DNA from: Gemmatimonas phototrophica
Lineage (GTDB): Bacteria; Gemmatimonadota; Gemmatimonadetes; Gemmatimonadales; Gemmatimonadaceae
Length of the DNA stretch: 64,000 nucleotides
NCBI RefSeq assembly: GCF_000695095.2
Contig: NZ_CP011454.1
Location: 3,906,001 to 3,970,000 of the forward strand
Direction: 5' to 3'
Made by a program: the position numbers and the translations under genes. Below the pieces are notes generated by a model. It worked only from the letters and a program-made list of their open reading frames with translations, was not told where the DNA came from and made no database searches. This document shows, one piece after another, positions 9,501 through 17,587 of this stretch. The number at the start of each line of letters is the position of its first letter. Within the stretch, counting starts at the first letter, position 1.

Positions 9501-9622
9501 ACGCCGGAGAGAGGGACAGAGCCATCGCGCGTCACAGTGCCGGTCACGGTCCGCTGCTGCGCGTCAAGACTGGACGCAGCAAGGAAGGTGGCCAGCAACA
9601 CCGCGTGGATGCGAGTGTGCAT
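6545..9622 (-). CDS. SusC/RagA-family TonB-dependent outer-membrane transporter
   Basis: About 1025 residues from the ATG at 9622, chosen because it opens directly into a signal peptide (MHTRIHAVLLATFLAASSLDAQ); an upstream TTG at 9655 would add 11 residues. Domains in order: a carboxypeptidase-regulatory-like beta-sandwich (about 25-100), a TonB plug with AGRVAGVDVTSSSGVPGSSS and VVLKGPEAAALYGIDAANGA, then a 22-strand-type barrel ending in an aromatic residue (ITLGY). Energised by TonB, it imports a ligand presented by the SusD lipoprotein encoded next to it. It is the first gene of the SusC/SusD/DUF4397 operon and is divergent from hldD. Confidence 0.93.
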   Translation of the reverse strand: MHTRIHAVLLATFLAASSLDAQQRTVTGTVTRDGSVPLSGVSVVVKGTSQITQTNTRGTYSITVTQGQTLQFRLIGYVPQERLVGTAATINIELEKNAANLDAMVVTALGQTATKRSLGSAQQTVSGPEIAQTGRENFINALAGRVAGVDVTSSSGVPGSSSSITIRGVSSISGSNQPLMIVDGLPLDNKTLNTGVLASDAPGSATAFSNRGVDFTNRAADINPEDIESLVVLKGPEAAALYGIDAANGAIVITTRRGKAGTGGFEYSNWVRMDATRAQPEIQQIYGPTTNTGGTLGSFQYFGAPYAAGTQFFDNVDGFFRTAISQQHVLTFSGASPDNRVNYRISGNLNRNNGVIPGSDLTRINLTGASQAQVNKYLKADLSMLYMQSENNQPEKGGNGPLLGLLLWPQTDDASDFLSPAGTRRRITTLAANSETDNPYFSISRNKIDARTTRFFPNLGLTVTPFSWGYIKTNIGVDNYTNSNLIVRHPESAVGFNNNGILDNAVDVTRNINTQTLFNINRRDVGKNFSFSGLLGHALSDSKSTVNAESGRNWLDPNFVSINNTDVATRFARTTIAQRRLVSVFGQAQVGFKDLWFVTVTGRNDWTSTIPVERNSFFYPSVQSSFILSDAVPAIGRHMTLKLRSSWAQVGRDARPYAYRPALESKTTTGGGYGYGFTGPNLGLKPEFAESAEGGFEMSMFDDRLGLDATYYSKQTRDQIVNDIRGSYGTGFILFNLNGARTKNTGVEVVARAMPVRTNNLSWEVIANYEQAKGRVVALPNALPESYVSDTWLYGNIRNGVAPRLSTRSMTGLFYQRNTEGKLLIDPTTGLPIRSTAFIDAGYDRQPLWTMGVTNNIKYKKATISMLWDFRRGGDVFNATQHLLTARGLSMQTLDRETPRIIPGVLRDGKQNSATPTPNNIVVIPQVQPGFYTAMSEELFVEKNINWVRLRDITVRMELPGKYLQARRASAFVRGTDLLLFTNYSGLDPIVNGNTAAVGGSGAVGIDFGNFPMPRGFSFGITLGY

Positions 9623-9735
9623 GTGGCTGGGGCGTAAGGGTGGGTAGATGGCCAACCTTACTACTTAACCGCGCGGCGCGCTACTCTTATCCCAGCGCCG
9701 TGCCTCCCGTCCCACGGAGGCAATCACACCCCCAG

Positions 9736-10785
9736 ATGACACAACCCGCCGCTGCCGCGATGTCTTCGCTTCCCCTCCCCGCCCTTCCTCCGCGCCTGCC
9801 CTCCCGCGTGCTTGTCACCGGTGGTGCCGGCTTCATTGGCAGTGCCCTCGTCTGGGCACTGAACCAGCTGGGCGTGGAACGCATTGTGGTCACCGACCGC
9901 CTTGGCCGGGACGAAAAGTGGCGCAACCTCGTGCCGCTACGGTTCGAAGATTACCTCGAGGCGGACGACCTCATGGCCCCACTCACCAGCGGCGCGCTGG
10001 GGCATTTTGACCTCGTGCTGCATCTGGGAGCCTGCTCGGCGACCACCGAGTTGGACGCGACCTATCTCGCGCAGAACAACTTCGCCTACACCAAGCATCT
10101 GGCGCACTGGGCGCTGGGGCATGAGGTGCGGTTTGTCTATGCGTCCAGCGCCGCCACGTACGGCGACGGGGCGCTGGGAATGGACGACCGCGACAACAGC
10201 ACGGCCGGCTTGTCCCGTCTGCGGCCGCTCAATGCCTACGGGTATTCCAAGCACCTGTTCGACCAGTATGCGGCGGGCATGGGCGTGCTGCCCAACGTCG
10301 TGGGGCTCAAGTACTTCAACGTGTACGGCCCCAACGAAGCGCATAAGGCAGACATGCGCTCTCTGGTGCACAAGGCGTTCGGGCAAATCGAGGAGACCGG
10401 GCGCGTCAAGCTGTTCAAGTCGCACCGCCCGGATTTCCGCGACGGGGAGCAGCGCCGCGACTTCCTGTATATCAAAGATGCCATCGCAATGACGTTGCAC
10501 CTCGCCATGTCGCCGGAGGCCGGTGGGCTGTACAACATTGGCAGCGGTGAGGCACACACCTGGCTGGAGCTCACGGGGGCGCTCTTTACCGCCCTGGGCA
10601 AGGCGCCAGTGATTGACTTCATCGAGATGCCGGAGAGCATTCGCGCCAAATACCAGTACCACACGCAGGCGGAGATCGCCAAGCTGCGGGCCACCGGATA
10701 CACCGCGGCTGTCACGCCGCTGGCCGATGCAGTCCGCGATTACGTGCAGGGGTATCTCGTAGGGGATCACCGCCTGGGTGATTGA
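9736..10785 (+). CDS. hldD: ADP-L-glycero-D-manno-heptose 6-epimerase
   Basis: Extended short-chain dehydrogenase family. It converts ADP-D-glycero- to ADP-L-glycero-manno-heptose, the donor for LPS core heptosyltransferases. The NAD(P)-binding motif is VLVTGGAGFIGSALVWALN. The HldD-specific TDRLGRDEKWRNLVPLRFED follows, then the SSAATYGDG strand and the catalytic pair in YGYSK. With the ATG at 9736 the protein has 349 residues, slightly longer than usual because of a Pro-rich leader; ATG 9760 is an alternative. A GGAGG at 9716-9720 is 15 bp from ATG 9736. The partial GT9 gene at the left edge is a plausible user of its product. Confidence 0.93.
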   Translation: MTQPAAAAMSSLPLPALPPRLPSRVLVTGGAGFIGSALVWALNQLGVERIVVTDRLGRDEKWRNLVPLRFEDYLEADDLMAPLTSGALGHFDLVLHLGACSATTELDATYLAQNNFAYTKHLAHWALGHEVRFVYASSAATYGDGALGMDDRDNSTAGLSRLRPLNAYGYSKHLFDQYAAGMGVLPNVVGLKYFNVYGPNEAHKADMRSLVHKAFGQIEETGRVKLFKSHRPDFRDGEQRRDFLYIKDAIAMTLHLAMSPEAGGLYNIGSGEAHTWLELTGALFTALGKAPVIDFIEMPESIRAKYQYHTQAEIAKLRATGYTAAVTPLADAVRDYVQGYLVGDHRLGD

Positions 10786-10828
10786 GCGGTCGTTGAACGG
10801 CAGAGCGTTCGGGCCGATACATTCCGGC

Positions 10829-12298
10829 GTGCTCCGCCACCTTTTCCTCGCGTGCGCCCTGCTGCTGGCTGCCTGCGCCTCTCCCTCGTCGGCGCCGTCC
10901 ACCGTACTGCGGTGGGGCGGCGACGCCGAGGGCGGGGCGCCTTTTGTGGAGGCCGACCCCGCAGACCCGGCGCGTGTGCGCGGCTTCGACGTGGAGATCG
11001 TCGAGCAGCTGGCCCGGGGGCTGGGGCGGACGCCGCAGTTTGTGCAGGTGGCATGGGCCAACATTGAACAGTCGGTGGAGCGCGGGGACTTTGCGCTGGG
11101 ACTGTCGGGGCTCGAAGACCGTCCAGAGCTGCGCGAGCGCTACGCGGTCAGTCTGCCCTATTTCGAGTTCCGCGAGGTGCTGGCGGTGCGGCCGGCAGAC
11201 ACGACCCGCTATCACACGCTGGGCGATCTGGCCGGCAAACGGGTGGCGACGCTGGGCGCCACGCAGGCGTATCGACTGCTGCTCGACGCGCAGCGCGCCG
11301 ACGGGGTGGTGCCCGTGTCGTACGACGACGATGTGCACCCGTATACGGACCTCCTCGAGGGACGCGTGGACGCGGTGCTGTTGGATCATGTGATTGCTGA
11401 ACGGGCGCTCAAACGGACCCCGGGCTTTGTGATTCAGCCGGGAACGATTGCCGTTGGCCACTACGTCGCTGTATTCGCCAAGCGGAATACAGCGCTCCGC
11501 GATTCCGCCGATGCCATTTTGCGGGCGGGGCTCCGCGACGGGACGCTGGCGGCAATGTTCCGGCGGTGGGGGGTGTGGGATGCTCAGCAGGCCGCCTACC
11601 AGCAGCGTTTGTTGTCGGACAGTGCGGGAGTAGCCCGGGGACGGCCGGTGGTGGCGGGTGCGACAACCGTCTTCTCCTATCTGCCCGCGCTGACTCGCGC
11701 AGCGGGCATTACCCTCGGCATTTCGTTCGCGGCCATGCTGCTGGCCGTGTTGCTGGGCGTCGGCATTGCGGCCGGACGCGTGTACGGGAATGCGGCCACC
11801 CGGATGCTGCTGAGCGGCTACGTGGAAGTGGTGCGCGGCACGCCGGTGCTGCTGCAGCTGTTCGTGCTGTACTACGGACTGAGCGCCTTTATAGCCCTGC
11901 CGGCGCTGCTGGCCGCGATCATTGGATTGGGGCTCAACTACGCGGCGTACGAGTCGGAGATCTATCGCAGTGCCCTGCTGGCCATTCCGCGGGCGCAGCT
12001 GGAGGCTGGGCGCACCCTGGGGTTATCGGAGTGGCAAATCTTCCGGCTGATTCGCGCCCCGCAAGCGCTGCGGCTCGCGCTGGCGCCCATGACCAATGAT
12101 TTTGTGGCGCTGCTGAAGGACTCGTCGCTGGTGAGTGTGATTACGGTGGTGGAGCTCACCAAGCAGACGGCGATTTACGCCACCAACATTGGCAGCTGGT
12201 TTGTGCCGGGGCTGCTGTGCGCGGCCATGTATCTCGCCATGTCGCTGCCCCTGTCGCGGATGGCGCGCGCCCTGGAAGCGCGCTGGAGTGTGCGCTGA
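10829..12298 (+). CDS. Polar amino-acid-type ABC transporter: substrate-binding domain fused to permease
   Basis: A single protein of about 489 residues from GTG 10829. It starts with a lipoprotein-like signal (LRHLFLACALLLAACAS). A family-3 solute-binding domain (about 25-275) contains GFDVEIVEQLARGLGR and LGDLAGKRVATLGATQAYR. A HisM/GlnP-type permease follows (about 290-485) with several membrane helices and the coupling segment YESEIYRSALLAIPRAQLE. This layout resembles GlnP-type fusions. An upstream GTG at 10778 would overlap hldD by 8 bp but would bury the signal peptide. The ATPase gene begins on the last base of the stop (TGATG). Probable role: import of a polar or cationic amino acid; substrate not determinable here. 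Confidence 0.88.
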   Translation: MLRHLFLACALLLAACASPSSAPSTVLRWGGDAEGGAPFVEADPADPARVRGFDVEIVEQLARGLGRTPQFVQVAWANIEQSVERGDFALGLSGLEDRPELRERYAVSLPYFEFREVLAVRPADTTRYHTLGDLAGKRVATLGATQAYRLLLDAQRADGVVPVSYDDDVHPYTDLLEGRVDAVLLDHVIAERALKRTPGFVIQPGTIAVGHYVAVFAKRNTALRDSADAILRAGLRDGTLAAMFRRWGVWDAQQAAYQQRLLSDSAGVARGRPVVAGATTVFSYLPALTRAAGITLGISFAAMLLAVLLGVGIAAGRVYGNAATRMLLSGYVEVVRGTPVLLQLFVLYYGLSAFIALPALLAAIIGLGLNYAAYESEIYRSALLAIPRAQLEAGRTLGLSEWQIFRLIRAPQALRLALAPMTNDFVALLKDSSLVSVITVVELTKQTAIYATNIGSWFVPGLLCAAMYLAMSLPLSRMARALEARWSVR

Positions 12299-13068
12299 TG
12301 ACGCCGGTGTCCCGTTCCGTGCTGACCATTGAAGGGCTGCGTCTGACGCGCACGCACGACGGCATAGCCCGTGATGTGCTGCAGGAGGTGTCGCTGTCGC
12401 TGCAAGCGGGTGAGATTTGCGCGCTGATGGGCGTCTCCGGGGCGGGCAAGAGCACGGTCCTGCGAGCCGCCGTGGCGCTCGAGCCTTTCCAGGCAGGGCG
12501 CATTGTGATTGATGGGGTGGCGCTCACGCCGGGGCCGGTACCGCAGGAGTCGGCGCTCCGCAATTTCCGCCGCAAGGTGGGCATGGTGTTTCAGCAGCAC
12601 GCCCTGTTTACGCATCTCACGGTGCAGCAGAACGTGGCGCTGGCGCCGCGTCATGCCCTGGCTCAATCGCCAGCACAGGCGGCAGAGGTCGCCATGGCCT
12701 TGCTGGACTCGCTGGGCGTGGTGCACCGCGCGCAGGCGTATCCGTCGCAGATCTCCGGTGGCGAAGCGCAGCGGGTGGCCATTGCGCGGGCGTTGGCGCT
12801 CGACCCGCCCGTGTTGCTCATGGACGAACCCACCGCCGCCCTCGATCCCGCGCGTCGCGGCGCACTCGCGGACACACTGCGGGCGCTCGCCGCGCAAGGG
12901 CGCAGTCTGCTGATCACCACCCACGACCTCGCGTTTGCGCGCGCCGTTGCCGACACCGCAGCCGTGCTAGCAGACGGAGTGGTCGTGGAGCGGGGGGCTG
13001 TTACCCAAGTCCTCGACACGCCAAGGCACGAGGAGACGCGCAAGCTCATGGCGGTAGACGCGCAGTAG
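12298..13068 (+). CDS. ABC transporter ATP-binding protein (amino-acid importer)
   Basis: A 256-residue ATPase with every expected motif: Walker A GVSGAGKST, Q-loop GMVFQQHALFTHLTV, signature ISGGEAQR (Glu in place of the more usual Gln), Walker B VLLMDEPTAALDP and switch histidine in TTHD. The ATG at 12298 overlaps the permease stop by one base, so the two subunits are translationally coupled and this is the energy module of the fused binding-protein/permease. Sequence around the Walker motifs is of the GlnQ/HisP class. The gene ends before a long hairpin (13086-13171) and the convergent glgA. Confidence 0.93.
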   Translation: MTPVSRSVLTIEGLRLTRTHDGIARDVLQEVSLSLQAGEICALMGVSGAGKSTVLRAAVALEPFQAGRIVIDGVALTPGPVPQESALRNFRRKVGMVFQQHALFTHLTVQQNVALAPRHALAQSPAQAAEVAMALLDSLGVVHRAQAYPSQISGGEAQRVAIARALALDPPVLLMDEPTAALDPARRGALADTLRALAAQGRSLLITTHDLAFARAVADTAAVLADGVVVERGAVTQVLDTPRHEETRKLMAVDAQ

Positions 13069-13085
13069 ACGCGCGTAAAAGCGTT

Positions 13086-13171
13086 ATGGGTTATGAGTCA
13101 TCGGGTTACCGAGTAACTGCGGGAACTGCGGTTACCGCGTTAACTCGGTAACCTGATAACTCGTAACCCAT
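13086..13171. repeat. Long hairpin between convergent genes (bidirectional terminator candidate)
   Basis: Arms 13086-13114 and 13143-13171 are each 29 nt and match as an inverted repeat with three mismatches, around a 28-nt loop. The arms are built from GGTTAC/GTAACC and GGTTATGAG units and are clearly less GC-rich than the flanking genes. The element fills almost the whole 110-bp gap between the ABC ATPase and glgA, which are convergent. No T-run is present. Its sequence is unrelated to the hairpin at 4017-4117. Confidence 0.55.
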
Positions 13172-13178
13172 GACGCAG

Positions 13179-14618
13179 TTACCGTATCAACTGCGTCGCC
13201 CACGTGTATACGCCCGCGTACTGCCGGGCGGCCGTGGTCCACGAGTGGTCCTCTCTCATGCCGCGTTCCCGCACGACCGCCCATGAGGCGGGGTCACGGT
13301 AGCATTGCAGCGCGCGCCAGATGGCGTCGCCGAAGTCCTTGGGGTCGTAGCGGTGAAAGACAAACCCGTTGCCCTCCAGCCCTTCGCGTACCGTGTCCAC
13401 GAGCCCACCGGTGGCGCGCACAATGGGGACGGTGCCGTAGCGCAAGGCAATGAGTTGCCCCAGCCCGCACGGCTCGAAGCGTGAAGGCATGAGAAACGCA
13501 TCGCTGCCGGCGTAGATCTGCTGCGCCAGCGCCGCGTCGAAGCCAATGCGCACCGCCACCCGGTCACCATGCTGCTCACCGTGCCGCAGGAAGGCCTCCT
13601 GCAGATACGGCTGCCCGGAGCCCAGTACCACCAGCTGCGCGTCCGTCTCGCGCAGCAGCCACGGCAGGATCTTGTGCAGCAGATCGAGCCCCTTCTGCTC
13701 CACCAGGCGGGACACGATCCCGAGCACGGGGCGCTGCGGGTCGACCGCCAGCCCGCACCGCTGCTGCAGCGCGGCTTTGCACGCCGCCTTGCCCGCCATG
13801 TCGCCAGCCCCGTAGGGGGCCGCCAGCTGTCTGTCCGTCTGCGGGTCGAACACCGTGGTATCGATGCCGTTCAAAATTCCCACCACACGATCCTGCTTGC
13901 TGCGCAGCAGCCCGTCCAGCCGTTCACCGTACTCGGTGGTGAGAATTTCCCGGGCGTAGGTCGGACTCACGGTGCTCACCACGTCGGCGTACAAAATGCC
14001 GCGCGCCATGATGTTGAACGAATTGGCGATCCCCGGCCCCATCCCGTTTTCCACCAGCCCGCCCTCGGCGAGACCGGCCAGCTGCGCCACGTCCGGATGG
14101 ACCTGTCCCTGATAGGCCAGGTTGTGGATGGTGAACACCGTGGCGATGTGGCCGAAGGTGTAGGCGTAGTAACTCTTGAGGTAGTTGATCACCAGCGCCG
14201 CGTGCCAGTCGTGACAGTGCACCACATCGGGCTGCCAGCCGTCCACCTCGCGCAGGTGCTGCAGACAATCCATGACGCCGCGGGCAAAGAGGATGAAGCG
14301 CCGGGCATCGTCGGGCTCGCCATACACCGCGGCCCGTTCAAAGGCGGCGGGAATGTCGAGGAAATAGACTGGGGTCTCGCTCCCCGTGGCCCGCCAGATG
14401 CGCTGTTCCTCGGCGCGCACCCCCACCGGCAGGAACGACGCCCCTATGGGCCCCGCCATGGGAACGCCCTGTTCCCGGAGGGAGCGGTAGCGCGGCATCA
14501 CCACGCGCACGTCATGACCGGCCGCCCGGAGGGCCGCCGGCAGGGCGCCGGCCACATCGGCCAGACCGCCAGTCTTTACAAACGGGGCCACTTCGGCCGC
14601 CACAAAGAGAACGTTCAT
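13179..14618 (-). CDS. glgA: Glycogen synthase (ADP-glucose type)
   Basis: A 479-residue GT5 family enzyme that elongates alpha-1,4-glucan from ADP-glucose. The N-terminus [27 protein letters not shown] carries the ADP-glucose-binding KTGGL motif at residues 15-19. The C-terminal donor domain has [32 protein letters not shown], the conserved E-x-cysteine-GL loop. Length and start fit the family closely. It is divergent from glgC with a 94-bp shared promoter region, so precursor synthesis and polymerisation are probably coregulated. Confidence 0.96.
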   Translation of the reverse strand: MNVLFVAAEVAPFVKTGGLADVAGALPAALRAAGHDVRVVMPRYRSLREQGVPMAGPIGASFLPVGVRAEEQRIWRATGSETPVYFLDIPAAFERAAVYGEPDDARRFILFARGVMDCLQHLREVDGWQPDVVHCHDWHAALVINYLKSYYAYTFGHIATVFTIHNLAYQGQVHPDVAQLAGLAEGGLVENGMGPGIANSFNIMARGILYADVVSTVSPTYAREILTTEYGERLDGLLRSKQDRVVGILNGIDTTVFDPQTDRQLAAPYGAGDMAGKAACKAALQQRCGLAVDPQRPVLGIVSRLVEQKGLDLLHKILPWLLRETDAQLVVLGSGQPYLQEAFLRHGEQHGDRVAVRIGFDAALAQQIYAGSDAFLMPSRFEPCGLGQLIALRYGTVPIVRATGGLVDTVREGLEGNGFVFHRYDPKDFGDAIWRALQCYRDPASWAVVRERGMREDHSWTTAARQYAGVYTWATQLIR

Positions 14619-14712
14619 CCCCCTACCTTACGCGAAGCACGCGCGTGACGCAAAATGTCGCGGAGCCTGGTTGCTCCCCACCCCTGCCCTCAGAGTTGGA
14701 GAAGGATCTCGC

Positions 14713-15975
14713 ATGACGCCGTATACCCGCGGAACGCTCTCCCGTCACGCCATGGCCTATGTGCTCGCCGGAGGGCGCGGGTCACGCCTGTATGAGTTGA
14801 CCGACCGCCGGGCCAAGCCCGCCGTGTACTTTGGCGGCAAGACGCGCATCATCGACTTCGCGCTGTCCAATGCCATCAACTCAGGGATCCGCCGCATTGG
14901 TGTGGCGACCCAGTACAAGGCGCACAGCCTCATCCGCCATTTGCAGCGCGGCTGGAACTTCCTGCGCCCGGAGCGCAACGAAAGCTTCGACATTCTGCCG
15001 GCGTCGCAGCGGGTGAGTGAAACGCAGTGGTACGAAGGCACCGCGGACGCCGTGTACCAGAATCTCGATATCATCGAGGCGTACCACCCGGAGTACATGG
15101 TCATTCTGGCAGGCGACCATATCTACAAGATGGACTACGAGCTCATGCTGCAGCAGCATGTGGCGCAGGGAGCCGATGTCACGGTGGGGGTACTGGAAGT
15201 GCCGCGCATGGAGGCCACCGGCTTTGGCGTGATGCACGTGGACGAGCACGACCGCATCGTGCACTTCCTCGAGAAACCGGCTGACCCGCCGGGCATCCCC
15301 GGCAATCCCGACATGGCCCTCGCCAGCATGGGCATTTATGTCTTCAAGACGAGCTTTCTGGCCGACCTGCTGCGACGCGACGCCGTGGATCCGCACACGA
15401 CGCACGACTTCGGCAAGGATCTCATTCCGTATGTGGTCGCCAACGGCAAGGCCGTGGCCCACCGGTTCAGTGACTCGTGCGTGAAGGCGTCGCGGGAAAG
15501 CGAGGCGTACTGGCGGGACGTGGGCACCATTGATGCCTACTGGGAAGCCAACATCGACCTCACGTCGGTGCTCCCCGGGCTGGACATGTACGACCACGAC
15601 TGGCCCATCTGGACGTACGGCGAGATTACGCCCCCGGCCAAGTTTGTGCACGCGGAAGAAGGGCGTCGTGGCTTTGCGCTCGACTCCCTGATTTCCGGCG
15701 GGTGCATTGTGTCGGGCGCCGCCGTGTTCCGCTCGCTGATGTTCACCAACGTGCGCATCCACTCCTATGCCCATCTCGACGGCGCAGTGCTGCAGCCCGA
15801 CGTGGATGTGGGGCGTGGTGCCCGCCTGACGAACGTCGTGGTGGATCGTGGGGTACGAATTCCTCCGGGGCTGATTGTGGGCGAAGACCCGGCGTTGGAC
15901 GGCGCCCGGTTTCGCCGCAGCGACAAGGGCGTCGTGCTGATTACGCAGCCCATGATTGACCGACTTTCTCTCTGA
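14713..15975 (+). CDS. glgC: Glucose-1-phosphate adenylyltransferase
   Basis: Makes ADP-glucose from ATP and glucose-1-phosphate, the committed step of glycogen synthesis. The start at ATG 14713 is set by GGAGAAGGA at 14698-14706, six bases upstream, and gives 420 residues. Visible motifs are the nucleotidyltransferase loop [20 protein letters not shown], the [17 protein letters not shown] segment, the substrate site around [12 protein letters not shown], and a C-terminal left-handed beta-helix (about 300-400). It is divergent from glgA and followed 11 bp later by a small lipoprotein gene. Confidence 0.96.
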   Translation: MTPYTRGTLSRHAMAYVLAGGRGSRLYELTDRRAKPAVYFGGKTRIIDFALSNAINSGIRRIGVATQYKAHSLIRHLQRGWNFLRPERNESFDILPASQRVSETQWYEGTADAVYQNLDIIEAYHPEYMVILAGDHIYKMDYELMLQQHVAQGADVTVGVLEVPRMEATGFGVMHVDEHDRIVHFLEKPADPPGIPGNPDMALASMGIYVFKTSFLADLLRRDAVDPHTTHDFGKDLIPYVVANGKAVAHRFSDSCVKASRESEAYWRDVGTIDAYWEANIDLTSVLPGLDMYDHDWPIWTYGEITPPAKFVHAEEGRRGFALDSLISGGCIVSGAAVFRSLMFTNVRIHSYAHLDGAVLQPDVDVGRGARLTNVVVDRGVRIPPGLIVGEDPALDGARFRRSDKGVVLITQPMIDRLSL

Positions 15976-15986
15976 TCCCTGCTGTC

Positions 15987-16409
15987 ATGTCCACGTCACG
16001 ACGGACCTCACGCCGCTCGGCGCTCCTGCTGCTCCTGGGGGCGCTGGCTGGCACCACGGCCTGCTTCAGCAAAGGGGCGTCCGGCTCGGGACAGCCGTCC
16101 GTCATTCTCATTGCCAACAATCGCGGGTTCTACGATGTGAACATCTATTCGGTGCGCTCTGGGCAGACCCAGGGGCGCCGACTGGCCACCGTGACTGGCA
16201 ATTCAACGCAGACCATCAAGGTGCCGGTGACGGAACTGCAGCCCGGCAGCATGCTGTCGGTGCAGGTGCGTTCGGTGGGGGGCCGGTATTCGTGGATCAG
16301 CCCCACCGTGCAGATGGGCCCTGGCGTTATTGCCCGGCTCGATGTGATCCAGACCGCAAACGGCACCCTCAGCCAAAGCCAGATGTATTCACAGGTGGCG
16401 CCGCAGTAG
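15987..16409 (+). CDS. Small lipoprotein of unknown function downstream of glgC
   Basis: A 140-residue protein with a basic N-terminus (STSRRTSRRS), a hydrophobic leucine-rich stretch and a lipobox-like GTTAC with Cys near residue 26, so it is probably an exported lipoprotein. The mature part is about 110 residues, predicted beta-rich, with a segment NNRGFYDVNIYSVRSGQ and no motif I recognise. It begins 11 bp after glgC and is likely cotranscribed, but nothing links it to glycogen. It ends 11 bp before the convergent serine hydrolase gene. Confidence 0.65.
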   Translation: MSTSRRTSRRSALLLLLGALAGTTACFSKGASGSGQPSVILIANNRGFYDVNIYSVRSGQTQGRRLATVTGNSTQTIKVPVTELQPGSMLSVQVRSVGGRYSWISPTVQMGPGVIARLDVIQTANGTLSQSQMYSQVAPQ

Positions 16410-16420
16410 AATCCGACGTG

Positions 16421-17317
16421 TTACCGTGGCGCGACGGGCGTCCAGTGCGCGGCAACCGCTTGTCCAATTCGCGCGATGACCGCATTCCCTTCCGAATCGG
16501 TCCAATAGCGTTTATCCACGTTCTCCCTCGTGAGCACGCACGCCACCACACGCGCCGGCAGATAAAGGACGCCACAGTCCGTGCGTGACTGATCCACGTC
16601 ACCAGTTTTGTGCGCCGCGCGCACGCCGTAATTGAAGCGCATGAGCTTCGAGTCGTCTTCGTTGTGCTCGAGGATATCCAGCATTACGGAGTCGGCCCGC
16701 GGACTGACCGCCTTGCCATGCGCCAACAGCGTAAAGAGTTGCGCCATTTCATTGGGCGTAGTAACGCCCAGTCCGTACTTGGCCGAACTGTCGGGGGCCA
16801 CACTGGCAATGCGGGTCATGCTCCCCGAGTGCACCTTGGTGCGCGGCAAGCCCAACGCTTCCATTTTCTGCCAGACGCGCCGGATCTTGATGCGGTCGAG
16901 TACCAGATTGGTGGCCGTATTGTCGCTCAACGTGGTCATGAGCCACGCGGCGTCCCACAGCCGCAGCGTGAGCGGCGTGCGCAGGTACTGCAGCTGGCCG
17001 GCACCGCCCACCTTGTCGATGGCCGTAAGCACCACGGGATCCTCAAGCGACAGCTGTTGCTGCTCGGCCAGATCAAACAGCGCCACCAGAATAGGCACCT
17101 TGATCAGCGACGCGGTGGAGAACGGCTCGTCGCCGCGTCGCTCCAGATGCTCGTTCGTTTCGAGATTGGTGATGCTGTAGCCCACCACGCCGCGGTGCCC
17201 GTCGGCAATGCTGTCGATGGTGCGGCGGAGGGTCGCTAGGGATTGCGCGGCGGCTGGCGCACCAGGAAGGGCGCCGGCCAGCAGGCCCACGCAAGCAAGA
17301 ACGGGGAGGAGTCGCAT
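16421..17317 (-). CDS. Class A beta-lactamase-fold serine hydrolase
   Basis: A 298-residue exported protein (signal peptide ending APAAAQ near residue 25). The three core elements of penicillin-recognising serine enzymes are present: SLIK (nucleophile Ser and Lys), SDN in LSDNTATN, and KTG in AHKTGDVDQS. The omega-loop region between SDN and KTG (around SGSMTRIASVAPDSSAKYGL) shows no clear ExxxN, so the deacylating Glu166 of true class A beta-lactamases is not apparent. It may be a weak or non-hydrolysing penicillin-binding or peptidase-like member. It stands alone, convergent with the lipoprotein gene and divergent from the flavoprotein gene. Confidence 0.85.
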   Translation of the reverse strand: MRLLPVLACVGLLAGALPGAPAAAQSLATLRRTIDSIADGHRGVVGYSITNLETNEHLERRGDEPFSTASLIKVPILVALFDLAEQQQLSLEDPVVLTAIDKVGGAGQLQYLRTPLTLRLWDAAWLMTTLSDNTATNLVLDRIKIRRVWQKMEALGLPRTKVHSGSMTRIASVAPDSSAKYGLGVTTPNEMAQLFTLLAHGKAVSPRADSVMLDILEHNEDDSKLMRFNYGVRAAHKTGDVDQSRTDCGVLYLPARVVACVLTRENVDKRYWTDSEGNAVIARIGQAVAAHWTPVAPR

Positions 17318-17587
17318 GCCGGGAACTTAGAGGTTCCCTCAGCGCCTCGCTCCCCGTTTTCCGCTCCGGCCTGTCCCTCAACAGTCGAAGCGGTTTCCCC
17401 CCTGCTGCCCAAGAGACACGTGAGATCGAACGCCCCCTATGTCGCCGACACCGCGCCGTCACCCGTTCCCCTACAAAGGCGTCGGGCGTTTCACGAATTA
17501 CAGAACCTGCACCTGTCGGTCCACATTGCAGTGGATAGCCCCGACCGCATCGGGCTGCCTCTCCCGTGCCTTCATCCCAGCCCGACC

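Noticed and set aside
6977-9637. Long plus-strand open frame of 886 codons
   Set aside because: It is antisense to the SusC gene, whose protein has clear plug and barrel motifs. The plus-strand product is low-complexity and Arg/His/Gly-rich, as expected of a GC-rich shadow frame.
16421-17317. Calling this a beta-lactam resistance gene
   Set aside because: The Glu166 region is not recognisable, so resistance cannot be claimed from fold motifs alone.
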